Shown here: positions 11,562-22,568 of the stretch, in pieces
Layout: each line of letters begins with the position of its first letter
How positions within the stretch are numbered: the first letter of the stretch is position 1
DNA from: Darksidea phi
Taxonomy: Eukaryota > Ascomycota > Dothideomycetes > Pleosporales > Lentitheciaceae
Direction: 5' to 3'
Length of the DNA stretch: 64,000 bases
Assembly: GCA_030770425.1 (NCBI GenBank)
Contig: JASJFT010000203.1
Location: 1 to 64,000, forward strand
The notes under the pieces: model-generated
Told to the model about the DNA's origin: nothing
What the model saw: the letters and a program-made list of their open reading frames with translations, nothing else
Database searches by the model: none
Position numbers and translations under genes: made by a program

Positions 11562-11992
11562 GAAGTTATTTAGGGTCTTGGGGTTGGCGTTACGCATCGA
11601 GTCGAAGATCATGGGATGGCGCTTTTCTGTTATGGCTACGACGGTGGGTTTCTGTTTCGGGGTTTTTGGGGCTATGATATACACCCGTAGCCAGCGGGTG
11701 CACGATACCTGAACTAGATCACTTATGTGCTAGAACGTGCCGCTATTCTGATGTTTGGAATTATAAAGGGAATGAGGGCGTTGCTATAATGTTACACGAA
11801 TATATCATTAACCTTCTAATGAATGTTCACGTTCACTGGTCCCCTTCATTACTCTGGGTCATTGCCATGGACACATGCTCGGATAACTCGTTGTGAATGT
11901 CATTCTCAATTGCAGATAAGCCTCCTCCGCTCGTCATGGAGGGTTACAAACCGCGCCACAACGCCTGCCGTGGGTTTGTGCAGATGGCGCGT
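11562..11992. other. convergent 3' intergenic region
   Basis: 431 bases between the stop codons of the hydrolase-like gene and RPA3. It should hold both 3' UTRs and terminators. No other feature seen. Confidence 0.5.
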
Positions 11993-12483
11993 TCAATCGT
12001 AGAAAATCTCCTTGTGTCGATGTGTAGCTTCCACGACTGCGTTTGCGGCGTCGAAATCTAGATACATAATCAGCACTCTATGCTACACATCTTAACGCTG
12101 TGAAGGGATGAATGCCTTACCGATATTTGTGCCAAAATCTGTAGCGGCTTGTACCTTGACGTGTAGATTACCGTCGACTTTGCCAATGATTTCTACGGCA
12201 TGATTGAGAGCAAGATGGCAATCCTGTAAGCAACACCTCATCAGCACATATCCCTTGCACCTTTCTTCTCATTGCTCACCAAGAACCATAGGAGACGGGA
12301 AGTGAATAACAAGCTTAAATGAAAATAACCCACCCTGTTCAGAATGACATCAACGTTCCCACCCGCGTCGATAATGGCTGTCTCTCCGCGCAACTGCACG
12401 ACTTTGCCTAGCATGCGGACGAGCTTGTGCTGGAAGGATTGTAGATGCGGGGCCAGGATGCGGGGGGTTTGGGGGTGGTCCAT
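11993..12483 (-). CDS. RFA3: replication protein A 14 kDa subunit (RPA3)
   Basis: Smallest subunit of the heterotrimeric single-stranded-DNA-binding complex RPA, needed for replication, repair and recombination. Three exons were read: 12334-12483, 12121-12223 and 11993-12057, giving 105 residues, the usual size (fission yeast Ssb3 is about the same). The OB-fold pattern is visible: TPRILAPHLQSFQHKLVRMLGKVVQLRGETAIIDAG is the first half (residues 6-41), then VDVILNR, and HAVEIIGKVDGNLHVKV in exon 2. The C-terminal helix ends KEIFYD. Both introns have good GT..AG ends. The small size and intron split make it easy for gene finders to miss. Confidence 0.85.
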
Positions 12484-13015
12484 TGTCGTCCCGATACTTT
12501 TAGCTGTTCAGATATTGGCGTGAAGGATAGAGAACTAGTATTGGGCGTGGTTTCGTGGTCGAGGTTGATAGTGGAGGGGAGGAAAGTTTTGGCGAGGCGA
12601 GACGCGTCGTGACTGCTAGCGTGGTGCGGGGGCACGTGATGGACGCGTTGATGAAGCCATTGAAAAGCTCATATTAATTACATTATCTCCTCGAAGGAAA
12701 CTCATAGTAAGCATACGTTTTGAATGTTAGGATCTTAAATCTCTGTCATTTTTTACTTGATTAGCGGACGGAAGTACATACGACGATGTGACCTTATGCT
12801 CCTTCTGATACACTAACAACTGGAAGTCCCTCGAATCCTAGCTGAATCCTCGCTACTTTTGGAACAATTTATTGAAATAAGCCTATCAGAGTTTGGACCG
12901 CATGTACAACAACCGGGCTCAATGTTCATCAACTACAGATCTATCGATCGATGGGGCTAGACAGGAATTGAGATCCTGGATTAGTCCCATGAAACGATGA
13001 TTGACAAGGCGATTC
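12484..13015. other. intergenic region
   Basis: Upstream of RPA3 and downstream of the BTB gene. No gene seen. An ORF on the minus strand at 12408-12635 only overlaps the RPA3 start in another frame. Confidence 0.4.
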
Positions 13016-13842
13016 TCACGAGATCTTCGGAGAAGGTGAGGCGCCGCTGTTAGCAGTCAACTTCAGCTCGCATATAACAGATGCTAGAGCACATACCTGT
13101 TGGCTTCGCTCCTGTAGCAGGGCTTGTCTCCATGGCAGTGGTAGCGACAAGGATCCACGTCTCCTTCAAATGGCGATTTGACACGTTCGGTAGACTGATA
13201 GCGCATCGAAAGACCGTTCGTAACATTGAGCAGAAATCGCTGCGGCCATGTGTGTTGTATGTAAGACAAATCCTTGCTGTACAGATCCCAGCATTCGAAA
13301 TCAAACTTCCAGGTAACAACATCGATAAGAAATTTCTGGGCTGGAGATTTGTCAGTCGTTCCATCGTAGATCTTGTCGACCAGGGTAAGCAGAAACTTGT
13401 ATTTGTCCGGCTGGCCATCAAGATACTCGGTCATTGTGTCGAGTAGGCTGTCTCGATATTTGTGGTCCCCAAGAAACTCGCCGAGAACGTAACCTCCCGC
13501 GAAATACGCGAATACAGATACGTCGTCGCCATCTTCTGCTGTCTCAATGTGATGACGTCTTGTGTATAGCCACTGAACGTACAATTCGAACACCTGGCTA
13601 TCGCATTCGAGAAGCCAGACGATCCTTTGCTGTAGCCCTAGCCACTCGTGACTGAGTGCAGCATCGAAGAAAGCGGAAGACTCGCGTATAACGTCCTCAT
13701 GCACTGTAAAGTTTTTGTGATCTGACTCTTCGCCGATGCGGACTACGAGGACCTTGGGCTCGATCCTAGAATTTATAAGCTTGGTCTTGTACGAACTAGA
13801 GTGGACTAACTGTATTGGAGCGTCTTGCGAGAACTGCCCCAT
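13016..13842 (-). CDS. BTB/POZ domain protein
   Basis: A fungal BTB protein of 258 residues (exon 13097-13842 plus a tiny exon 13016-13046). Without splicing it would be 252 residues, ending at 13084. The BTB core is clear: VLVVRIGEESDHKNFTVHED, then VIRESSAFFDAALSHEW and FELYVQWLY. A C-terminal helical region follows. It ends in a C-R-Y-H-C-H-x4-C motif (about residues 236-245), the Cys/His tail I know from fungal BTB expansions. Such proteins usually act in dimerisation or as cullin-3 adaptors, but that is inference. I prefer the intron because the decayed neighbour keeps a GTGAGT donor at the same place and phase. Its CTAAC lies unusually close to the acceptor. Confidence 0.75.
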
Positions 13843-14926
13843 GATGCCGGCCTTCAGGCTGGTGGCCTATTGTGGGGAGCGAAAGAGGCAGGTGAATAAG
13901 TTGAAAACAACAACTCTAGGGAAAAAAGGGTTTCGGCTCGCCAAGCCTGCCGCACACATTTCGATAACGGTGAAGGTCCATGATAGAGGAGACCGGTGAA
14001 ATCGAGAAATCAGAACCACAGATATCCGCTATTATGCCGTATCTAGAGACTACCACACTTAACTCGATTTGGATATAGCTGTAGAAAATCTTCCTGTCTG
14101 GTTGACGGACGACTGAGGTTTTTCTCGTGCTGTGAAGATGACATTGAAAACATGCAGAAAACTATGTAGAAGTCAGTACAGAGCTTATGGCCACGCCCCA
14201 TCTCTAGCAAGTATGTATGCATTCGCAGATAAATGATCCCTAAGTATCCATCCATGTCTAGATGGCGCAATGATATGCTCTCAATGCGCGGAAGCCGAAA
14301 GAGGAAAATATAATGCCTTGAACAATGTTCAAATACTATCCTGCATATTTCCGTCCCTTCCATGACTTTCGGGTAGTTTCCCTGACAACTTGGCGAGTGA
14401 CCTCCTCTTTAGTTCCGCTTGGTCTTGTGAGGAAAGTCGACTGCCTTCACTCACCTCCACAGTAAATAAGTTCAGTATATATTACTTTACGCACCATACT
14501 TTCTAATTCAAAACCCCCATGCATCATAGGGATAGTCGTTACATACGTGTATGGCTAGATGGGCTAGTGGAATAGAATCCTGACGCAGGACTATTAGTGG
14601 GCTGTTAAACGGGGTCTTCAATAACGAAAGTTGCGGAGACTCTGCCACTAGATATCGCCAGATATGAGCCCCGAAAGGTAGTGCTCTATCGGGTCGGAAC
14701 AGCAGATGCGGGGGTGGGGGACGGCGGGTTCGAGTATAGCTTCGAGCTATATTTTTGTTGTTTTTTTGCTTTTATTTTTTTGCTACCCTTTTTTATGCAC
14801 GTCATAGGGTCGTAGCGGAGTAAGTACGTCATCCCCATCGTTACAATTGTCGCTGATCTAGCCTTGTTTATCACGTCTTATTCGTGGACAGTGCCTTCAA
14901 ATGTCTGTCACAGTACAGTATGGCAC
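13843..14926. other. intergenic region between BTB paralogues
   Basis: No recognisable gene. It contains a T-rich tract at about 14745-14795. The minus-strand ORF at 14043-14363 has no family features. Confidence 0.4.
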
Positions 14927-15590
14927 TCACCGACAGGCCTGCTGCTTATAGTACGGCCCGCCTCTATGGTAATGATACGCACACGTCCCGCCATTGAGCA
15001 CGGTTGGTAGTCGGCTGCACACCTTGGGAATACTCCTCGTAGCTTTATCTGCAAGCCGCGTGACCAAGCTCCTCAAGAAGCCCACCGGAAATTGATACTC
15101 CTTCTCATTGTTCCCGAATGCCGCACCCTCGCGGGCAATGGTCAGCCCGGCAAGAAGGCAAAGAAGTGGAGAATCCACTGGTGTATTCTCATAGGCCTGG
15201 ACTGAGCTCTTCCAAGGCTTCATGGCATTATGTACTAGAATCTTATGCGCCCACTCAACAATTGCATCCATGGCAGTATCTTTGTAGTTCGTCTCCTAGA
15301 GGTAGTCACCGAGTAGTACGCATCCATAAGCACGTTCCACTCTAGCCGTCGAGCGACCGCTCGCTGCTCCTCTAGACACAAGTGAGTATGCAAATGCGTG
15401 GTATGAAGCCACTGGGGGTAGATTTGAAAGCTGGGAATCATGCATTCAGGCAGATTTAGGATTCGTTGCTTGGCCTCGGCCCAGTCATTGCTGAGGGCTG
15501 CGTCGAAGAAGCGGGATGAGTCGCGGATTAGGCCTTCGTAGACGGAAAAAGTGCACTACGATGTCTGTTATGGTTTGTAAAGTCTTACCT
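14927..15590 (-). pseudogene. decayed BTB/POZ paralogue
   Basis: Reads as a relative of the intact BTB gene about 1 kb away on the same strand. The frame near 15560-15430 gives FSVYEGLIRDSSRFFDAAL and ILNLPE, parallel to FTVHEDVIRESSAFFDAAL in the intact gene. A shift of frame near 15330-15370 is then needed to reach RAYGCVLLGDYL, followed by an in-frame TAG and then ETNYKDTAMDAIVEWAHKIL. The tail keeps C-x-Y-H-x-H, but the final Cys of the motif is Tyr. A donor (GTGAGT) remains after QQAC at the place of the paralogue's last intron. No matching N-terminal start could be joined upstream. One frameshift, one stop and the missing start argue for a pseudogene. Confidence 0.65.
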
Positions 15591-16039
15591 TGGAAGGAGG
15601 TCTTCGAGGTTGAAGCGCTGCATGTCGATATTGCAGACCTGGACTGGAGTTGACGACAGTAGAGTTATACCGGTAATGTAGCCTTTTCGAGAGGGATTGC
15701 GGGTCCTAAAGTGGCCTGGATGACGGCGCAGAGAACGGGACTTCATACTAGCCGCGAGATTTGTGTATACAAGAGAACAAAGATGCAATAGAATGAGGTG
15801 AGAGAAGCAGAATGAACCGGGAAAGACATCCGAATCAGCAATAGGCATCCGACCGAAACCGTGAATTGTGAAGATCGCTACGCAAAATCAACACAATATT
15901 CGGATAACAGGCTGTGGATATGTGGCATAGGCGTACCAAGGTATCTTAATTCATACTCTTACAACCTTGTTTTAGACCGCGGAATGCCGTTGCTCTATTC
16001 CTCTATCACACTATCCTTACCCCTTAAGAAAGTACGACT

Positions 16040-17005
16040 TCACTTAATGCTCCTTACTAGCTCTCTTAGGTCACCACCCTCAACCCACTTTTCTTCGCCT
16101 CCACCACCAACGCCTAGTCCTCCTCCTGCCCCTCCTCCACTAACGCCCCAGCCTTCGCCAACCTCGCCAACCACTCGGGCGGGTTGTCCTCCGACCACGG
16201 ATCCGGGCGCAATGACCATATTCGCCGGAACGATGCTGTTGGGTAGGATCTTAACGTTCTCTTTGATGATAGCAAAAGGATGTATCGTCACATTTGCGCC
16301 GATGTGCACGTGTGAAGCGATGGAGATTGCAGATATAACGCAGTTTGGACCTACGATTTATCAGCATCGGCATCCCATCCCACATTCAAACCAGACAGTG
16401 CCAACGACAGGACTTCTCACCAACAAATACATTGTCCCCAATTTTGACCGGATAGTAGTGCGGCATCCCCTTGCTTGTCCGACAAGGAGGCTTGATCACG
16501 CTCCCTGTCGACACAACCGTACACCGCCCAATGCTAATAGAGGTCGGCGTGACCTCCTTTCCGGAACTAGATGGCACAGGTCGCGTGCTATGCAGATCAC
16601 CGCGTAGAACTACGTCAGCCATGATGACTGTGCGACCGCCGAGAGTGATATTTGCCGTGCCGGTGATGGCGCTGCGGCGGGAGACCTTGTTACCGGAGTC
16701 CTGAGTTGTACATCAATAAGAAAGTTTTGATAAATATTTCTGTGAAATAGACATCACGATCGCACTCCTGATGACAGGGATAGGTATGCATGGGAGGCAT
16801 AATGAGCGACAATAAGAGAGGACGTAACAATCCAAAAGAAAGTGTGAACAGTATTACGGGGAAGTATAGCGAGGACCCTCTTTTGTGAATGATACGAATG
16901 GTTCTAGTGAGGGGAGTAGTAACACGGAAAGCAGAAAGATAACGTGCATACCGTTTCAATGTACTCGCCTTTCGGCGCTGCTTTTCTCGTTGCAGGGCGC
17001 GACAT
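16040..17005 (-). CDS. DCTN5: dynactin p25 subunit (DCTN5)
   Basis: Pointed-end subunit of dynactin that helps couple cytoplasmic dynein to cargo such as early endosomes. Three exons were read: 16952-17005, 16421-16700 and 16040-16350, giving 214 residues. The start MSRPATRKAAPKGEYIET plus DSGNKVSRRS in exon 2 is the family N-terminus. The left-handed beta-helix (hexapeptide repeat) runs through GTANITLGGRTVIMADVVLR, KIGDNVFVGPNCVIS, HVHIGANVTIHPFAI and VKILPNSIVPANMVIAPGSVV. The tail has a Gly-rich insert (about residues 170-195) not seen in the animal protein. Intron 1 is long for this genome (251 bases). Confidence 0.9.
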
Positions 17006-18947
17006 TCCTTCCCTAGTTGTGTATGTTGAATTTTGAAGTCGGCGCTATCGGGTAAACACTGACTTGCGAGCTTTGAGCAGGCGATGAAGAAGCTGTTGCA
17101 GTGTCAAAGCAACGGCTTTGCGACGAGGTTGTGGTTGAAGCTTCCATATTGGTCCAAGCGTCACCTACAGCCAATCATCGTCCACTACATAACGATACCC
17201 AAGAACGGCTAAGCAGACAAGAGATTGAAACTTGTCGGTTACTCTTACTTTTTCAGATGGGCGCTGTGTCCGATAATTGGAATGGTGCGTCATTCATTTC
17301 GAGCCCTCAGTTTAGCTTATTCCAGATGCGCATATGGTGTCCCATCCTATAGCGCACAGAGTTAGCCCAACACCATCTGTCACCTTCCCAAACTCCCCGT
17401 CAACGTCTTCGATCAGATTCCGGCTTGTTCCCTTCGTATCTGGGACATATCCATCATGGCTTCCTTCTCCATACCATCACCTCAAGTGCAAGGCATCATC
17501 TTCAAGATAATGCATCACTCTACAGGCAACTAACCTTGATAGCTTTCGACGTGTGCTGGTGATACTTCCTTGCAGCCGTTGCTCCAGACACAGAAAAAGC
17601 AAGCGTACACTCCAATGAGCACCATACCCCATTCAACCAGCATCGCAATCCCCAAACACCCGCAACACAAAACTCCAGACCCCTCATACAAGTCCAATCT
17701 TCAGATCAGACCCCCCAAAAGCGTGCAACACTAACCTTAGCCACCACTCGACCAGGTGTTGAATCCGTGGTGTCCATCCAAAACCACATTCAATCTATCT
17801 CACCTTTCCTTCTTGGACGTGCCAAGTATATGCTTTGAAGCATGGGTTGTCTTCCTAGCAAAAGTCGGTATGCGGTGGAACGTCAAAGAAGCGGTCAGCA
17901 ACAAGCCCCCGCCCTTCCGAAGCCACTCGATCACATCCCACGGAGACGTCTCTTTAGCGCATTGTGGGGTAGCGTGAGTGGTCAGAAAACCTGGGGTACA
18001 GAGTGCCCTTGGCATCCATTGGCCTACGCCGACTATCATTCCCAGGGCAGGTTAGTCAGGTGGATGTGCTATGTGACAGTGTAGCGTTGTGGATCGGGAG
18101 AGAAATTGGAACTGTCAAAGCATGGTCCGGAGATGTTAGAATAGGTTGGACCCTCATAAATACTAGTGCACACATTTGTCCATGTCGTCAATGAATTCAT
18201 TCACATTGGCCAGCCACATGTTCGAGAAGGAACTTTTTCCACCTACCCTACCTCCTCCGTTCCCAGACCCATCCCAATAATACTAAATAATCGTAAGAAG
18301 CAAAGAGCTCGTAACATCGTCCTTCCAATATGTTCCTGGCACTTAGTCGAAATCCGGCTCTTCATTTTGGTTGTTCGTTCAACGTCATTAAACATATTCG
18401 CCAGTCGCTCTGTTTTCGGCCTTGCTACAGAAGCAAAGCATACCCGATAATAAAAAATGCCGTACGCCAGAAGATAAATACTCATTTTCCAAACATGAGC
18501 TCCTTGAAGACTGATCCGAGTAAAGAGTATAACCCATAGAACCCAATGATTCTGCAAAGAAGAAAGGGCCAGTCTACATCCACATGCCAAACAATAGTTG
18601 ATGAGAAGCTTGAATCGGCATGAAAGGGCGGAGACTAAACCGGAGAGTGATGTGGAGGTGAACTAGCTAGGTGTCGTGTAAATAATGGAGCCTCCAGCTG
18701 TAAAGGTAAGAATGTACGAAAAGGACCATTGAGTCAGTCGACTGTTGCTTCGGAGATACAGACGTAGATGGGAGAAGCCATAGCTTTGCTATAGAAAATA
18801 GTATTGTTGTCGTATGCTTCGTCAGTCGTTGACGAAACATCGCGTCGAGGTCATGAGCGTGAAATATCGTGAAATGAGTATCAACCATCGCGATAAGATA
18901 TGTAGAAGGCGCCAGGCTTTTGTACAAAGTTCGGTTATGGACAGTAT
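17006..18947. other. intergenic region, no gene recognised
   Basis: Between the divergent p25 start and the regulator's stop codon. Several short open frames exist on both strands, but none shows family motifs, codon-like composition or a convincing splice chain. A small multi-exon gene cannot be ruled out. Confidence 0.35.
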
Positions 18948-21900
18948 TTACGAGGGGGTCACAGAGTTCTCGGCGCGCTGGTTGATGTGCTGGGCGTGGT
19001 TTTCCAATGCGCGTGCCATGACTTGAGTCACTACTGTAGTTAGTATAGAACGTTTCTCATACAAATGCGGAACTTACCTGGCCAGACGGTAGACTTTCCA
19101 AGCATGTATGCTGTAACCATAAGAAGCTTAGTACCGTAGCCGCAATGACCCAGATTCGACAGACTACTCAGCATCGGGATCGCGTTCGAGTTGACGTCGT
19201 AGGCAAGTTTTATATCGGCTGTGTGAAGGATATCGGCAATCTTTTGGAGCAGTTTGATATCCTCTTCTTGCAGAAGCATAATGGCAGGTACAGTCGTATA
19301 GTCGATCTCATCCTTGCCGAGCACCCCCAGAAAGCGTCCAACGCGGTCTTGCACTGTGGCCACCCATTCGGCAAGAATCTGAGCACAATCGAATGTACAC
19401 ATCGCGGAGGAGTTGGGAAGCTCTCTTGCCGTGAACTCGGCATATGCTGAGCCGTATTGGTCTGCCATCGATAGCGAGTCTGCAGCATAGAATGCCGCCT
19501 TGCGAAGATGTCTCTCACGTTTGGACGATGGCTGAATGCCAGTTCCTCCGTGACTTGGACTCGGTTCTCCAATGGTGTCGATGTCCTGAGACATGATTGC
19601 ACTGGGTGAGTTACTTACTGGGATAGATTTGGTATCCAGCGATTCAGACGTTCGATCAGGTGTACCGTCCGCCTGTGCGACAATGTCAACGCCATTGGCA
19701 AGCTCGGTAGCCATCCCATCGAAGTCCCTTTGCCATAAAAGCTCTTTGGAGCGACTGAGATTCACAAAGAGCCTAACGTAGGCCAAGTCCAAAAGCGGTA
19801 TACAGTCGGCAGATAAAGGACCAAACGGACTTGGCCGTTCGATGCTATGGTTGGGATTCGCTTTCCAGGCTAATTGCCATGCCTTTAGCGCTGGCTCGAC
19901 CTGGGCATGCATAGCCTCCGTCTCGTGCGTTTTCCATAGACGACCAGTATGCCTTTGTCTTGTTTCCCAGATGTAAACATGGAGCGAGTTAATCAAGACA
20001 TAGCAACCGAAAGTACTAGGCCGAATATCGCTTTCAGGAGCAGCGCCTGCAGCCATATCCCCGCCAAAGGGTTGCTGATACGAGGTGTTATGGCGATCAG
20101 ATTGCTGTCGTGTACTCGCTTCGAGTAAGTAGGTCAATGCAGCATTGAACGGAAGTCCTTTGGATTGTGCAATCATTGGGCCTCCCATAGCAACCCACGC
20201 TTGAGCGTTGTCGACAGACCACAGGTCCTCCTCACAAGGCAGGTCAAGACGGATCTCCGAGTTCAAAATCCGCGGCGCATGAGCGTAGGCTGAGACTAAG
20301 ATACTGGACATGGAAAAAATGGCGAAATATGTTCGCTTGCGCTCTTCGATCTGCTTCCATTTGATCCATTGCATATGCTCATCCGTAGTTTCGGCTTGCG
20401 AACCGTTCTGGGGCACGTCCGAAGGCACAGATCCGTCGTTCATCTCCACGTCGCCGCTGCTGGTGTCGTTCGGCGAGCTTTGGGTGACTGCGCTATCGCC
20501 AGCCGGGCGATCAAGGCCGGCAGCCTTCGCTAGGCTCACGAGAGCGGCACAGTGTGTGCTAGCCACCTCGGCAGCTTGCCGGTCGCCGCAATTATGACCA
20601 AAAATGAGGTTTAGTAACATGGCTTGAACCAGCCATAGCGGAGGTTTGTTGACGGAATCATTCGATGCATTGGGACCGTTGACAGCAGCGGACAGACCGG
20701 CTCTACGACGCTCGTCTAGGTAATAAAGGATCATCTTCTTGGCTGCGTCGAAGAGCTCCTTTGCAACGCTGTGTTCGAACTCGTACAGTGCGCCTATGGC
20801 TGACATGGCTAATATCAAGCAGCCACCTCCACCCACCATGTTATCTTGGTTAAGGTTTCCAGCGGTGCGGAGGTGGTAGGTGTATGCTGGAGTATCAAAG
20901 GAAAGCGTAGGAATATGCAGGAACGGTAGGTGAGGATGAAAGTACTGGATGTAGGCATTGACGTAGCGCTGGAGATCCACAGTACTAGGGAGCGACGCGA
21001 CCTGATTTGGTTTGCCGGAGCCAGAGACGGACAAAGGTGAGCTGATTTGTGGCTGCGAGAACCTCCGCTGAAGAACGCCATATCCCAGTGCCTGCGACAA
21101 GTTGAAAACCAGTGCCTGTCTGGTGATATCTGTGATTGTGTCTGTAGAGATGGATGTCACAGAGCTGTGCCTGGCACTTCCATTCATTGAGGAAGACGAT
21201 ATGCTGCCGGTCTCAGAATGGAATGCCATTGGAGGCTGAAAATACTGGTTGGGCATACCCGGTATGCCCGCAGAAGGGCTCATGGTGGCGACGGGCTGGG
21301 GCGACGAAACGTAGAAATCGGCCGCACCTTGATCTGCCAGGTCCTTTGGGGACATGGTGTTGTTCATCATGAGCTCGGGGAATACCGGTGCCATGGCGTC
21401 TAGAGAATAAGCTATTGGGTTGACGGTTGTGTGGGTAACGAGCGGATTATGCCACATGGCGGTTGAGGTTGGCTGGCCAGATCCGTCTGCCATGACCTCG
21501 CTGAAGCCACTTTGGCTAGCAGTGCTGATTGCCGAAGGCGAGGATCCATCCACGGCGACATCGTTGGGCCCAGGGAACATCATGGGACCGTCAAGACCGG
21601 CACTCCAAGCTATATCATCTTCCTCAATGGCATTGCTGCTAGCGAACGGGTTGCCAAATGAGTTGAACGGCGATTGAACATGGCTCAGCCCTCCGTTGAA
21701 GTGATGAAGCTGGTTCGGGTTTATGGTAGAGCCCGTGCCAAAGAACTTCTCCAGCTCAAATTCATCGGGGCCAAACCCTGGGATGGGGGCAGTCCGCAGG
21801 CCGCCACCTAAGCCGAGCCCGAGCTGAGTGTCGAGCTTCGGCAACCCGTGATGCTGCCCATGTCCGCCAACCGCAGTCGACATGCCACGGTAGTCGAATG

Positions 21901-22568
21901 CACTCGGGCCGCCCAACCCCGAGAAGCTCGCGTGGTGGGAGTGGCCTGGGTGGCCGCCCCCACGGCGGCCCAACGAGGCACTATGTGAGGTGAGGAGGCT
22001 GTTGAGTGCGCCGGGATCAATGTGGCTTATCGTGTTCGCTCGCGGCCTCATCGCAGCGGTGACAGCGCTTGGAGGGCCACCCGCGCTGCTTGCGACAGAA
22101 TTCTTGCGTACTCGGTTCGCGCTGTTGGGGGGAACACCAGTCGTGCTCTCCCTGCGACCAGTGCGTGGCCGCGAGGGAGCCGTGGTCTGTTGGTGCAGTT
22201 TCTGCTGATGCCGCAACAGCAAGTCTCGCCGTGCGAAGCATCGCCTGCATGCTGGACACTCAAACGGCTTCTCCTTTGTATGTGACCTCTCATGGCGCTT
22301 CAAATGTTCCAAACGTGCAAAGGAGCGGGTGCACGTTCCACAGATGTGTGGCCGCGGTTTGTCAGTCTTTGGCGGGGGGAAGGGTGCGTTGTGGGGTTGG
22401 GCAGGCTCGGGTCTGGCGGTCTGGGCAGAAGCTACAAGATGACTGGTGTCAGTTTGGCAGCGACAGCAATTGACATGTATGCTCACCATTGCCGCTGCTC
22501 GCACCGCTCGAGCCACTGCCTGAGGTGCTCGACGAGACCATGGTGCTCGTGTCGGCCCCTACGGTCAT
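18948..22568 (-). CDS. C2H2 zinc-finger and fungal_trans transcription factor
   Basis: Three exons were read: 22487-22568, 19078-22431 and 18948-19030, giving 1172 residues. Two tandem C2H2 fingers lie near the N-terminus: C-G-T-C..H-x3-H (about 58-78) and C-P-A-C..H-x4-H (about 86-108), with the H/C link HTKEKPF. Basic and Gln/Ser-rich sequence follows, then a Gly/Ser/His-rich disordered region to about 490. The fungal-specific transcription factor domain starts near 510 ([27 protein letters not shown]). This layout is shared with the Adr1/AmdX-type regulators of carbon and nitrogen use, but the orthologue is not settled. The last exon restores the family-like end [22 protein letters not shown] very long gene-poor tract lies upstream. 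Confidence 0.85.

Noticed and set aside
14700..14770. Possible tRNA because of GGTTCGAG-like sequence
   Set aside because: No cloverleaf can be drawn around it; the flanks are T-rich and do not pair.
18243..18590. A 115-codon hydrophobic minus-strand frame
   Set aside because: No start context, family match or partner exons; left as intergenic.
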